DNA from: Sternotherus odoratus
Lineage: Eukaryota; Chordata; Testudines; Kinosternidae
NCBI GenBank assembly: GCA_032164245.1
Contig: JAVMKO010000001.1
Span: forward strand, 163,299,434-163,363,433
Length of the DNA stretch: 64,000 bases
Reading direction: 5' to 3'
The notes beneath the pieces are model-generated. The model was given only the letters and a program-made list of their open reading frames with translations. It did not search any database and was not told where the DNA came from. Numbering within the stretch: position 1 is the first letter of the stretch; every line of letters begins with the position of its first letter. The position numbers and the translations under genes are program-made. Below are positions 36,881-48,270 of the stretch, piece by piece.

Positions 36881-37405
36881 ATGGTGGCTTATTGCAGCAA
36901 ATGCTCTTCTGCTTGGACCACTGCAGAGCTGCTCGACCTGCTCAGTATACGAGGAGCGGGGGCAGTGCAGTCCTAGTTGTACTTGAACTACAGGAATTTT
37001 GATACATACAGGCAGATTTCTTGAGGCTTGTGCCTAAAAAAGGGCTATGATCAAGACATGCTGCAGAGCAGAGGGGGGGAAAAAGGAGCTGATGCAAACG
37101 TACCATAAAGTGAAGGAGGCAAACCATCACTCCCATCCCGCACTTAAGACCTGCCAGTTCTATAAGGAGATGGATCCTATCCATGGTAGCAACTTCCATC
37201 TCCACCATCAAGAGCCCCGTGGATACTTTGGCAGGCCTGGAGGCAGTGGAAAGAAGACCTAACCCAGAGGATGAAGTCATTGATGAAGAGGGAGTCAGAC
37301 TACAATGTGGAGATCCCGGAAAGGCAGGCAGCCAGAAATTGTTCACTACTCAGAGGTGTCTAGCTAGTCTCAGCAGTTGTTCTCCAGAGAGCAAGAAAGA
37401 GGACA
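36881..37405 (+). pseudogene. Harbinger Myb/SANT-like DNA-binding protein, exon 1 remnant
   Basis: In these transposons the accessory Myb-like protein binds the termini and partners the transposase. Reading from ATG 36881, the pieces WTTAELLDLLSIRG, then YDQDMLQ, then KELMQTYHKVKEANHHS and LKTCQFYKEMD match the trihelix/SANT-like domain, with the conserved Trp and the CxFY-type end of the third helix. A linker SPVDTLAGLEAVERRPNPED follows in another frame. At least one in-frame stop and two frame changes disable it. It is similar in layout to MSANTD-like proteins. Confidence 0.75.
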
Positions 37406-38007
37406 GGTGGCACTTGGTAAGTGGCTGTGGTTTGTGTAGTGCAGAGGTGGGTTCAGGGCTGTGTTTCCTCTAAGCTGCGCGGTCGGGTGGCCACCAAGGA
37501 GTGATTCAGGTGCCACGCACATCCGGCAGTGTGTGTCCAGGTGCCCCTCCCCCTGCTGCTTTGCAACCATGTTGCTCCTGCAGCTGCTCCTTGGACCTCC
37601 TGCTGGGTGTGAGAGCGGGAGAGGAGGCGGAACTGGGGGCAGGGCTACTGTCAGGGTGTCCCCCTCCCCATACACCTTCTCCACAGAGCAGGGAGAGCTT
37701 CTGTGGTCTGAACTAGCCCTCTGAGTGTCATATGTATCACACACTCACAGTCTCTACCCCTCTCCGTGTACCCCATCTTCACACAGAGACACAGGGAGAC
37801 AGTGCTCAGGAGCAGGAGAGATTTCAGTAAGTGCCTTAAAGAGAGAGTGCACAGCATTTTTCGGAAACTTCCCCCGCAGCCAGCACATGTGCGCACGCAG
37901 TCTTACAAGTACGTGTAAGGGAGGTGAGTGTATTATCTCTGTTACTTCTTGGTTCTTCCTGAAATGCACATATATTCCCCGTAACTGTATTCTTTAAAAG
38001 TGTGTTA

Positions 38008-38308
38008 CAGTGAAACCTCCATTTAACGGACTAATTCGGGCGAGGGGGTGTCCGTTAAATGAAAAAGTCAGTTATTTACTAATAATAATAATAAAAAAAA
38101 AACACCGAGCTGCCGGAGCAGCAGCCCGACCGCCACAGGGTCGGGGTGGCAGCTCCGCAGCCCGCCCGCTGCCGGGACCCGGGTGGCAGCCAGGAGCCGG
38201 CAGCCAGCCCGCGAGAAATGGATTTGGGATGCATCAGCTTGCTCAGAAATTTTGTCCGTTGCATCCGAAGTCCGTTAAATCGAGGTCCGTTAAATCGAGG
38301 TTTTACTG
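38008..38308. mobile_element. Non-autonomous pogo/Tigger-type element, 301 bp
   Basis: Begins CAGTGAAACCTCCATTTAAC, ends TTAAATCGAGGTTTTACTG, flanked by TA. It has the same subterminal sequences as the 22068 copy and a shorter GC-rich core. CGAGGTCCGTTAAAT is duplicated at the right end (38266-38297). Nested in the Harbinger element. Confidence 0.88.
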
Positions 38309-38594
38309 TATTTTATTTTTTTGACTGATCTATGCATTTGATAATTAATTTTTTGGGTAGTGAGTTCTAAAATGCCTAAAGCGTCCTGCCTGATGCTCAC
38401 TCCTCCTCAGCCAATACTCACCATGCTTTGGGTGTTTGCTAAGATGTATGCTTACCAAGGGTCAGTGAGAAAGTGATTTTTACGTAACCAGAGGTACATT
38501 TTACTGAAACGTTTCGATGCTGTTCATGAACTTGTGCTTCTGTGCATTGTTCCTTATGCTTTGGCACCTGTGGCTTTGAGGAACACTCCACACA

Positions 38595-38865
38595 CTACAG
38601 CCGAGTGTCTCTGCCAGATAAGAAAGCGCCTGAGATGGAGTAAAGGCAACATGTCCCAGGAGGTACTGCACTTCTCCAGTGTGGAGAAAAAGGAGCGCAA
38701 GGAGAGAAGGGGAGCCGAAAGGCAGGACAGAAGAGAAATTCAGGAGTTTGTTAAGGATGCTACCAAGAGCAGAGGATTAAAGTCATGAAGGAGCAAACAG
38801 ATGTTGAAGTCCTTAATCATGCTGCAGACTGAGCAGATGCATGCCCACTCTCCCCTGCAGCACAT
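38595..38865 (+). pseudogene. Harbinger Myb-like protein, downstream exon remnant
   Basis: RKRLRWSKGNMSQEVLHFSS then KERKERRGAERQDRREIQEF resembles the charged coiled-coil region (RKR.R.KD.M..EVL..S) that ends the accessory protein of this family. It lies beyond the nested pogo element at 38008, which would sit in the intron. Start and splice sites are not determined. Confidence 0.6.
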
Positions 38866-39273
38866 TCAAACTCTTTTCTGTGTCCCTCCCAAACTCCCCC
38901 CGCATAATCCTTTCCACTTTCCCCTTCACTTCAGCCCCCTTGGACAATTTTCAAAATGATAGCTGGACCAACTCACAGCTCTAAAAGTCTGCCCTTCCCT
39001 GGTACCTCCTTTCCCATCAACAAACTTTGTATATGTGTGTTTCTTGTGCAATAAAGGCAGAGTTTTTGAACAGTAACATCTTTATTTGTTTTCTACAAAC
39101 TGAGAAAGCAGGCACTACCAAAACATACACAGGCAGTTCAATCATTTGATTACTGGAATGCAAGGCTCCAAATTTCACAATTGCTTCCTAGGAAAACTAC
39201 ATGTAATGTAATGTAACAATGCAGCACCAGAGATATACATTGCTGGTTCTCATTTTCAAAGTGTTGCCTCAAA

Positions 39274-40340
39274 GCCTCTCTAATTCAAATTGCCACCCTC
39301 TGGGCCCGATAGCCTGGTATCTGGCTGCTCAAAATCAGCAGCCAAGCGGTCAGGCTCAACACTCCACCCCTGAGCAAACCTTTCACACTTAACTTCACAA
39401 ACACTACGTAACTTACAACACACGGCTATGACCATGGGAATATTATCCTCATGGAGATTTAACCTGCCATAAAGGCATCGCCACTGCACCTTTAACCTGC
39501 CAAAGGCACATTCTATTGTCATCCGGCACCTACTTAGCCTGTTGAAGCGTTCCTTATTGCTGTGTAAAATTTCAGGAGCCACAGCTGAAAGGGGTACACT
39601 ATACCCATTTCAATATCCCCCAGTGTAATCTTCTAGTCTATAAAGAAAGTCCCCATTTGTAGATTTCTATACAGCCAGAGTTCCTGAAAATGCATGAGTC
39701 ACGCACCTTCCCGGACGACCCCGCATTGATGTCAGTGTAACACCCATGGTGAGCCATAACCACTTGCAACACCATGGAGAAGTACCCTTTCACCTCCCCT
39801 GCATTCCTTGTGTTCCCTTTTCTCTGCATTGGAGAAGTGCATTCCTATTGATGTACTCCATTGCGAGGTGGTCTGGTGCCAAAATTGGAATGTGTGCACC
39901 ATCTATTGCCCCTCTACTGTTAGGGAAACCCATTTCTGCAAAGCCGTCCACTATTTCATGCACATTTCCCAGTCATGGTCCTTCATAGCAAGACATGATT
40001 AATTGCCCTGACCACTTGCATTAATGCAGCCCCAACAGTCAACTTATTGACTCCAAACTGATTTGTGACCGACCGGTAGCAGTCTGGAGTCAGCAGCTTC
40101 CATATGCTTCTCTACCAACAGGACAGCTCTCATTCTGGTCTGGTGGCCTTGCACCAGTGCTGGGCGAGCTCTGCACACAGTTCCAGGAAGGTGGTTTTCT
40201 GCATCTGAAACTTCTATAGCCACTGCTAGCCATCCCAGACCTGCATGACAATACAATGCCATCATTCTGTGCTTGTTTCCTGAGCCAAAAAGTGACAGTC
40301 CACTATCTGCAGCTGCTCCATGAATGCCAAAAGCCATCTA
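39274..40340 (-). pseudogene. PIF/Harbinger transposase remnant (DDE endonuclease)
   Basis: The minus strand carries, in order, MGFPNSRGAIDGAHIPILAP (first catalytic Asp in IDG), KGYFSMVLQVVMAHHGCYTD then INAGSSGKVRDS (second Asp, TDI), and FNRLSRCRMTIECAFGRLKV then QWRCLYGRL (Glu in IEC.FG.LK), followed by ICCKLRS-like sequence. These are the DDE motifs of HARBI1-like transposases. Stops and frameshifts lie between the blocks. It is transcribed toward the accessory gene (convergent), as in other Harbinger elements. The amino-terminal part before 40340 is not clearly recognisable. Confidence 0.85.
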
Positions 40341-40769
40341 AAGTTCTTCCTATCGATATCACACAGCCTGTCATGTAACTGACAGTCTTCTTCAGTTAGG
40401 AACTTTATGATTAACTACACTGCCATCTGCGATGTCTTAATGACAGCTGTCAGAACACAGGAGAGTAGTGAAGGATCCATCCTTTTCCACAAAGATGCTG
40501 GGATGCACAGCAAACAAGGGCCGTTGAAAAATGCCGTGAAAGAAAGCTCGAAGCCCATGGAATGCTGGGACTGAAAATGCATCATGGGACATTGACCCAG
40601 TACCAAGATGTGCTGCAATCCACTCCGCCTTACCACAAGACCTAGCGGCATCAGGTGTTAAGCAGGACTGTGGGATAGGTACCCACAGTGCATTGATCAC
40701 ACTGACAATGAGTGCGCCCCAACTGTGGACGTGCTCTGCCAACAGAGAGAGCGAGTGTGAACATAAATA

Positions 40770-41360
40770 CAGTAAACCCTCGATTTAACGGACCTCGATT
40801 TAACGGACTTCAGATGCAATGGACAAAATTTCTAAGCAAGTCTGATGCATCCGAAATCCATTTGTCACGGGCTGGCTGCCGGCTCCCGGCTGCCGCCCGG
40901 GTCATGGCAGCGAGCGGGCTGGCTGCCAGCTCCCCGCTGCCGCCCGGGTCCAGGCAGTGGGTGGGCTGGCTGCTGGCTCCCGGCTGCTGCCCGGGTCCCA
41001 GCAGCCGGGACCTGGGTGGGCTGGCTGACGGCTCCTGGCTGCCGCCTGGGTCGGACCCGGGCGGGCTGGCTGACTGTTCCCGGCTACCGCCCGCGTCCCA
41101 GCAGCCGGGACCCGGGCGGGCTGGCTGACGGATCCTGGCTGCCGCCCGGGTCCCAGCAGCCATGACCCCAGCGAGCTGGCTGACGGCTCCTGGCTGCCAC
41201 CCGGGTCCCGGCAGTGGGCGGGCTGCGGAGCTGCCGCCCCGACCCTGTGGCGGTCGGGCTGCTGCTCTGACAGCTCGTTTTTTTATTATTAAATAACGGA
41301 CTTTTTCATTTAACGGACACCCCATTACCCGAATTAGTCCGTTAAATGGAGGTTTTACTG
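40770..41360. mobile_element. Non-autonomous pogo/Tigger-type element, 591 bp
   Basis: Begins CAGTAAACCCTCGATTTAAC, ends TTAAATGGAGGTTTTACTG, flanked by TA. Opposite orientation to the 22068 copy. The core is tandem GGCTGGCTGCCGGCTCCCGG and GCTGCCGCCCGGGTC-type units. Lies near the right end of the Harbinger element. Confidence 0.9.
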
Positions 41361-41438
41361 TACCGATTTTTATTAGAGCACTTTGACTGTCGACAACTTT
41401 TGTCCACAAAACTCTGTAGTGTAGGCAAGGCCTAAGGT

Positions 41439-42546
41439 TAGGGTGACCAGATAAGTATGAAAAATCGGGACGGGGTAGGGGATAATAGGCATCTATACAG
41501 TAACTCCTCACTTAAAGTCATCCGGGTTAACGTTCTTTTGTTGTTACATTGCTGATCAATTAGAGAACATGCTTGTTTAAAGTTGTGCAATGCTCCCTTA
41601 TAATGCTGTTTTACAGCAGCCTGCTTTGTCCACTGCTTGCAGGAAGAGCAGCCTGTTGCAGCTAGCTGGTGAGGGCTTGGAACCAAGGTGGACAGGCAGC
41701 CCTCCATCAGCTCCCCTAAGTTCCCTGTACAGCAGCAACCCAGCGGGCTAGCAATTGCCGGCAGTTCAGCTGTCCCTCCCCCAACTGCCATGTGCTGCTC
41801 CTGCCCTCTGCCTTGGAGCGGCTCCTGGGAGCTTCCTGCTCTCTGTGCTGAGGGGAGAAAAGGGGAGCTAATGTCAGAGTGCTCCCCTTCCCCACCCCAC
41901 CTCCAGAAAGTGGGGGTGGGGCAAGACAGGGCTCAGGACCGAGACAGCTTGCCCACAGCTGCTCTCTCAACTTCCTGATGTACTTTAAAAGGCAATGTAC
42001 TTAGAGTGGTGTCAGTGTACTTAATGGGGCAATGTACATCTCTTCCTCCCCCCCCCCCCCCCACACACACAGGGTGTGAGTGTCTGCCATGCTGTCTCCC
42101 CTCACTCCATTCATGCTACCTTGTAGAGTATGAGGCTACAACAACAACACTATCTTAACCTTTGAAGGCTCAACCAAAAGCTAGTTCATCATTTAGCAGT
42201 AAGGTATTCCCTAGGAAATATCCCACCATCTTCCACCTTCTAACTTCACCACCTCAACCAAGCTTCACAATCATCACTGTGTACAGTATTAAATTGTAAG
42301 CATATTGTGTGTATACATGTGAAAAAACATATAGTCTTTTGTCCTGTGAAAAATATTCTCTGGAATTTAACCCCCCACGTTTACATTAATTCTTATAGGG
42401 AAATTGGATTTGCTTAACATTGTTTTGCTTAAAAAGTCATTTTTCAGGAACATAACTACAACGTTAAGTGAGGAGTTACTGTATAAAAAAAGCCCCAAAT
42501 ATCAGGCCTGTCTGTCCCTATAAAATAAGGACATCCGGTCACCTTA
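41439..42546. mobile_element. hAT-type MITE split by a Tigger element
   Basis: Ends TAGGGTGACCAGATAAG and ATCCGGTCACCTTA are inverted repeats. CCTAAGGT (41431-41438) and CTTAAGGT (42547-42554) form an 8-bp duplication with one mismatch. After removal of the nested element the host is about 120 bp (GAAAAATCGGGACGGGG at left, AAAGCCCCAAATATCAGG at right), a repeat common in reptiles. Confidence 0.8.
41498..42481. mobile_element. Tigger/pogo-type element, 984 bp, no transposase
   Basis: TIRs CAGTAACTCCTCACTTAAAG and ACGTTAAGTGAGGAGTTACT, then G, with flanking TA. The interior is unrelated to the 'TCCGTTAAAT' pogo group. It includes a C-run at 42047-42061 and no intact ORF. Inserted in the hAT MITE 41439-42546. 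Confidence 0.88.
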
Positions 42547-42551
42547 CTTAA

Positions 42552-42800
42552 GGTTATCTCTACACTACCATTTATGTCACATCACTCACAGGTATGAAAA
42601 TGCCACCTCCCTGAGCGACATAAGTTACAAAGACCCAAGCACTGATATGGACAGCACTATTATCGGCAGAAGAAGCTTTCCCACCAACACAGCTGCTGGA
42701 GTAATCAAGTTGACAGTAGAGCTTTCTCCCATTGGGTTAAAGCAGTACATCAGAAAGCTTGCAGCAGCACTGACGTAAGCTCACTAGTGTAGCCATAGCC
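42552..42800. mobile_element. Harbinger MITE, 249 bp
   Basis: GGTTATCTCTACACTA and TAGTGTAGCCATAGCC are inverted termini. TAA flanks both sides (42549-42551, 42801-42803). No coding sequence. Confidence 0.82.
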
Positions 42801-42931
42801 TAAAAGACACTTTTGTCTTTTGAGAGCTTCCCACATTCCAGTACACACATCACTGGAGTATCATTTCAGAAAAACAAAAGATTTGGGTAACAAACCATAG
42901 TCACCCCTTTCAATACTGTAGTTTCTAAGGC

Positions 42932-43157
42932 CAGGATCTCAAACTGGGGGTAGCAGCCCCTTAGGGGTTTGCAAGGTTATTAAATGGGGGGGGGGGTGTC
43001 GTGAGCTGTCAGCCTCCACCACAAACCCCGCTTTGCCTCCAGAATTTATAATGGTGTTATATATATTTAAAAGTGTTTTTAATTTTATGGGGCGGGGTCG
43101 CACTCAGAGCCTTGCTATGTGAAAGGGCTCACGAGTACAAAAGTTTGAGAACCACTG
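42932..43157. mobile_element. Non-autonomous hAT MITE, 226 bp
   Basis: CAGGATCTCAAACTGGGGG at left and AAAAGTTTGAGAACCACTG at right are inverted repeats. TCTAAGGC and TCTAAGGG (42924-42931, 43158-43165) are an 8-bp duplication with one mismatch. Confidence 0.88.
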
Positions 43158-43165
43158 TCTAAGGG

Positions 43166-46100
43166 GAAAACTATAGAAATGGCAAAGCTGGCTACAACAC
43201 ACAGCATAAAGGTCATTCAAAGGGGACAGCTGCATTAGCTCTTCTGTGTTCCTGCACACCACAGCTAAAACTGAAACCTTCTTATGAAATCTAAATGTTA
43301 ATTAGCATACAGCACAGGATCTGGATCAGAAAGTATATATTCACATGCAGGATCAGAACCTCAGTCAGTCACTCAGCACAACTCCTTTTTCGTCAGTGCT
43401 GTAATACTACCTGATGAGCTTGCTCCCTCCCCCCATGTGCAATCACATTTTTCCATAAATATTAAACAGAGAAAGCAGTATTGAGTTAACAGATTATATA
43501 TAGCTATAAAATGTGATACCAGTGGAGATTGTTTCCCCTTTATTAGATGCATGAGATGTACACATTTTTCTGGAATTGCCACATATGCAAGAAGAGGAGA
43601 GAATGCATGCAATGAAAGCAGCAAACTTAAGGATTAACAAACTTAATAAATCAATTCATCTGATCCCAGTCTATGGGCTGGACAGTGTGCATGCATATGC
43701 ATGTGTACTTAGGTTATTTTTCAGCATTTCTCAAAGCTATTTGACTAAGTCATCAAATAAAGGTATTTTCTGTTTATCTTTCTGGACTGTTTAGATAAAG
43801 AAGATGATCTAAGATTTCTGAAATGAGTATGTAAGAGCTCTACGATTTTGAACAGTGCAAGAAATCACTTGCCAGAAAAAAAGACTAAAAATGGAAATGG
43901 AATCCTCTATCATGAGATGTTCAAGGGCTTGGCTATCAAACTCACACAGATGCTGAAAAACATGTCCTCTCAAAACAGATTCCTTCCAATCTTTAGAGCT
44001 CCAAGAATAAGGTATTCATGATGCCCTGGTCAAATACTTTTATGTTATACAATCCATTTAAACCCTTCTATTCTAGACTTCTTTTACTAGGAAGATAAGT
44101 TACACCCAGAAAAAAAAAATAAACTATTAAGAGTAACTGGGAAGCATCTCCTAAATTGTGGAGCCAGAAAAAGACACATGATCCAAAACATTTAAAAATG
44201 TGAACATTCCCATATTTTAGGGACACCACCTTCTGATAAAGAGACCCCCCCAAAACCTAACACAATACTTAGGAATAAGGGTCTCTAAAAATTTAAATTA
44301 AGGGGGGGAAAATAGCATTTTTAAACAGCAAACTATTTCCTTACATTGTCAGAGAAATTCCTTTGCACCCCTATGAGGGAGAAACAACCAAGCAGTGCCT
44401 CATGAATGATTTCTGTACACACACAACACACAGAATGAGGATCTTGTGTTCAAAACTCCTAAAAAAAATAAGATTTTCAATGTTTCATCTCTCTTTTACT
44501 GTTTTAAATTTTTCAGCAAATATAAAATCACAGTATAGAGGAGCTTTAACCTGCATTAGGCTCATAATATACATGATTCTGTATGATTTTTTTTTAGAAT
44601 TATAAATTATAGAAAAACATTAAGGATAAACTTTCCCACAGCATGAATGACTTAAGAATCTAAGTCCCAATGGCTTTCAATAAGACTTTGAAATCCTGAT
44701 TACCTAAATAAATAATTTTTGAAAATATTACTCGAGGCCTCAATCTTCCAATTAGATTAAAAGACTTTTGCAGTAATCTCACTGTTCAAATTATTACAGG
44801 AAAAGAAGTCATGGAGTTTTGGTATGACAATTCCTAACATGATCTCAATTGCCAGAATGCAGTGCCACTTCATGAATGAGTAGCACAGGGAGATTTATGC
44901 GACTAAGTGTGAGAACAAAATGCATAAAGGGGATACTTTTTAAAAAATATATATATATTTATCCCTGACAGTGAAATGTGTATTTACTCATGTATTCTAC
45001 CGAATAAAACACGAATTGTACATTCAAATTGCAACAGAATCTTTCACTTAAAAATTAGTACTTTGGCCAAATTAAAAAAAAAGCAGTGGTTTGTAACACT
45101 TATAAAGTGTACCTCTTTAAATACTTCTTTTTAAACACAAAAGATTTAAATGAAATTCATGACAAGAGGATTATTGTACACGTGAGAGGGATTAAATGAA
45201 CATGAGAGAGACATGGAAAACCCAAGTACAATTTTCTAAAAAAAGTTTTGTAAGCACTTTTTTTTTATTCAAGATATATTGTAAATGTAAGGTTAGCTTT
45301 ATGGAGAAATTCTGTGAATATTTAATGAAAGACAAAATAATGAAAGCTTCTATTAAATACAGAATGTCATATGATAGGCTGTAGATCATAAAAGTTTTAA
45401 AAAGCTTGAATTACGTCAATAATGACTTGGCATTTAAAGATCAATTCATAAATGTCCTTTTCAACATTAACCTTCTATACTGCAGACAGTTTTAGAATTT
45501 TAACATTATGTGACAGTCAATAATATACAGTATATTGCTATTAAGAACCATTGCCTATTTTACTTCAAATTTGCAACAGGTCAGACCTAATTTTTGAACA
45601 AAAATTGTGATCCTTCCTGCTAAACTCATGGACACTTTAAAAAAAATAAAAATAAAAGATAGTTCTGTTTGCATCTGCCATGGAAGGTCATTTGAGGGGA
45701 TAGGCATTGTGAAAGATTGTTTCCACTCTCTACTTCATACCACCCCAGCAATTGGGGTAAAGGGTTCTACGCACCTAAAATAAAGGTTTTCTTTTTTTTT
45801 TTTGGAAAGATAATTTTGGTAAAAACTGGGTTAATTCTCCAGAGTTTGCTGAGAAAACTGTCTTACCTTCTAGCTAAAATCCCTTCTTGACCAAGAGGGA
45901 CAGCTGTAATTGTAATGGTAATGATTTTGATTATTTAAGACAGATCCAGCATTACATTCATTAATTTGTTTTAATATGCAAGATTTAAAAGTCTACAGAA
46001 AACTTAAATACTTTAAGCTAATTTAAGGTACTGGTACTCAAATGACAGAAGCTAGCTGGATCATACAACCTTTCACTGTACCTGATCTGCTAGCCTCAGA

Positions 46101-46398
46101 ACTACATTTACTGCTCTAACACAGAATTCCTTCCATCTGAGTGCACAACACATTTATTAGACCCATATTCATTTTAAAACCCAAATGTTTTCCTGATGGT
46201 TTATAAGTGACAAACCTGTCCATAACTAACCTGAAACAGAAGCTTCACACTCAGAAATTCTTTGAGATCTTAAATATGAACAATGTAGCCTACTTTGCAG
46301 GAGCCTAACAAAGCATAAATGAAGTTACTTAGCCCCCTTCTGGCTTCACCCAGTATTACTTCTTAAAGTTATTGAAGTTTGTTGGTGCAATCCAACAG
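43166..46398. other. Long AT-rich intronic stretch, no gene seen
   Basis: Only short chance frames. 44655-44705 resembles an arm of an amniote palindromic MITE (AATCTAAGTCCCAATGGCTT). Otherwise free of recognised repeats, unlike its surroundings. Confidence 0.5.
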
Positions 46399-46541
46399 CA
46401 GTGTCCAATATGTTTGCCACTAGCCACATGTGGCTAATATGCTACTGAATTGTGGATAATGCATGTGGCTTTTTTAATGTGGCTAATGAGAAAAATTCAA
46501 AACCACAAGTGTGGCTAGCATCAAATTTCTATTGGATACTG
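46399..46541. mobile_element. Probable hAT MITE, 143 bp
   Basis: CAGTGTCCAATATG and TTTCTATTGGATACTG are inverted termini, with GCCACATGTGGCTAAT and its partner inside. No clear 8-bp duplication was found, so the class is less certain. Confidence 0.6.
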
Positions 46542-46697
46542 TTACTTTAGGATATAAGGACCATACAGAGCATCAATCTACTGTACCTATGCGACAGCAA
46601 AGTGTATAAAATCAAATACCTCTCCTACATTAAAAATACAGTTTAAAAACTCCAAATGGAGAACAAACTGGGGAGACAAGGAGATGGAGCCATTGTG

Positions 46698-46840
46698 ACA
46701 ATGAGGAGTTCGGTGGCACCATAAAGACTAACTGATTTATTTGGGCATAAGTTTTTGTGGATAAAAACCCACTTCAGATGCCAACAGATTCCTCATTGTT
46801 TTTGTGGATACAGACTAGTACGGCTACCCCCCCTGATAAT
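46698..46840. repeat. Penelope-like element, 143 bp
   Basis: Contains AGTTCGGTGGCACCATAAAG, GGATAAAAACCCACTTCAGA and GACTAGTACGGCTACC, the ends of the Penelope-type repeat. TGGAGCCATTGTG (46685-46697, 46841-46853) is a 13-bp target duplication. Confidence 0.75.
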
Positions 46841-46859
46841 TGGAGCCATTGTGCTAAAG

Positions 46860-47900
46860 CAGGGGTGGGCAAATTTTTTGGCCTGAGGGCCACATCTGAG
46901 TGAGAAAATTGCATGCAGGACCATGAACGTAGGCCTGGGACAGGTGGTTGGGGTGCAGGAGGGGGTGTGGGGTGCAGGAGGGGGCACAGGGCAAGGGGTA
47001 CAGAAGGGATGTGGGGTACAGGCTGCAGCCTGGCCCTGTGCCACTCCTGGAAGCAGACAGCACCACGTTCCTGTGGCCCCTGAGGGTGGGGAGTCAGAGG
47101 GCTCTGCATACTGCCCTCGCCTGTGGTATCAGAAAAGTTTCAGAGAAGGGCAACTAAAATGATTAGGAGTTTGGAACAGGTCCCTTATGAGAGAGATTAA
47201 AGAGGCTAGGACTTTTCAGTTTGGGAAACAGGAAAGACTATGGGGGGATATGATAGAAGTAAATAAAATTATGAGTGCTGTGGAGAAAGTGAATAAATTA
47301 TTTACTTGTTCCCATAATATAAGAACTAGGGGCCACCAAATGAAATTAACAGGAAGCAGGCTTAAAATAAATAAAAGGAAGTTCTTCACACAGCGCAGAA
47401 TCAACCTGTGGAACTCCTTGCCTGATGAGGTTGTGAAGTTTAGGAATATAACAGGGTTTAAAAGAGAACTGGATAAATTCATGGAGGTTATGCCCATTAA
47501 TGGCTATTAGCCAGGATGAGTAAGGAATGGCGTCCCTAGCCTGTTTGTCAGAGGGGGGTAATGGATGGCAGGAGAGAGATCACTTGATCATTACCAGTTA
47601 GGTTCACTCACTCCGGGGCACCTGGCTTTGGCCAGTGTTGGTAGACAGGATATTAGGCTGGATGGACCGTTGGTCTGACCCAGTATGGCCATTCTCATGT
47701 ACCTCCCTCAAAGCTCCGATTGGCCCTGGTTTCCTGTTCCCGGCCAAGGGGAGCTGCAGGGACGTGGTGCATAGGGGCAACAAGGAGGTGGTGCCGGCTG
47801 TATTTTGAACATAGGAACTGTGTGGGCCTTGCAGTGCCACAATGGTGGCAATCCCATGGGAGGGATCCAAAGCCATGGTGGACCAGTTTGCCCACCCCTT
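46860..47900. mobile_element. hAT element (CAGGGGTGGGCAAA family) split by CR1
   Basis: CAGGGGTGGGCAAATTT and TTTGCCCACCCCTT are inverted ends. TGCTAAAG (46852-46859) and TGGTAAAG (47901-47908) form the 8-bp duplication with one mismatch. The interior flanking the CR1 is GC-rich, including GCCACTCCTGGAAGCAGACA and CCCGGCCAAGGGGAGCTGC. It inserted at the edge of the Penelope target duplication. Confidence 0.9.
47130..47700 (+). repeat. CR1 LINE 3' end nested in the hAT
   Basis: The plus-strand frame 47187-47510 reads NKIMSAVEKVNKLF, then RTRGHQMKLTGSRLKINKRK, then FFTQRRINLWNSLPDEVV and LDKFMEV, the C-terminal end of CR1 ORF2. It stops at 47510 and a 3' UTR follows to GGTCTGACCCAGTATGGCCA and TTCTCATGT. 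A long intact tail frame suggests a relatively young copy. Confidence 0.9.
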
Positions 47901-48270
47901 TGGTAAAGCAAAACATTTAATGTTTTTTGTTAATTGAGCACTGCCACATATATTGCATTGTAATCATATTAGTCCTGTGTACCAACCTTAGGAATTGTGA
48001 TGCTTTCCTAAGAAATTCTACTTCTCTATAAACACACCATTATTCACCCATCTATTCAGCTGACATTATAGCTGCTAGAAAAGTTACTTTAGAGGAGGCA
48101 ATTTCAGAGGGTCAGAACAAAAAAGTGTTTCAAAGAAGACTGCAAAAGCAACAGAGTCCTGTGGCACCTTATAGACTAACAAATGTGTTGGAGCATAAGC
48201 TTTAGTGGACTAATGCCCACTTCGTCAAACCCACTAAAGCTTATGCTCCAATACATTTGTTAGTCTATAA

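Larger units (their letters stand above)
36499..41432. mobile_element. PIF/Harbinger transposon, 4.9 kb, two-gene, inactive
   Basis: The left end GGCCGCGTCTATACTACAGA, then GTTTTGTC, and the right end ACAAAACTCTGTAGTGTAGG, then CAAGGCC, are inverted repeats of about 30 bp. TAA flanks both (36496-36498, 41433-41435), the 3-bp duplication of Harbinger elements. Inside are a Myb/SANT-like gene remnant on the plus strand and a DDE transposase remnant on the minus strand, the usual pair in this superfamily. Two pogo elements (38008, 40770) are nested within. Confidence 0.9.
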
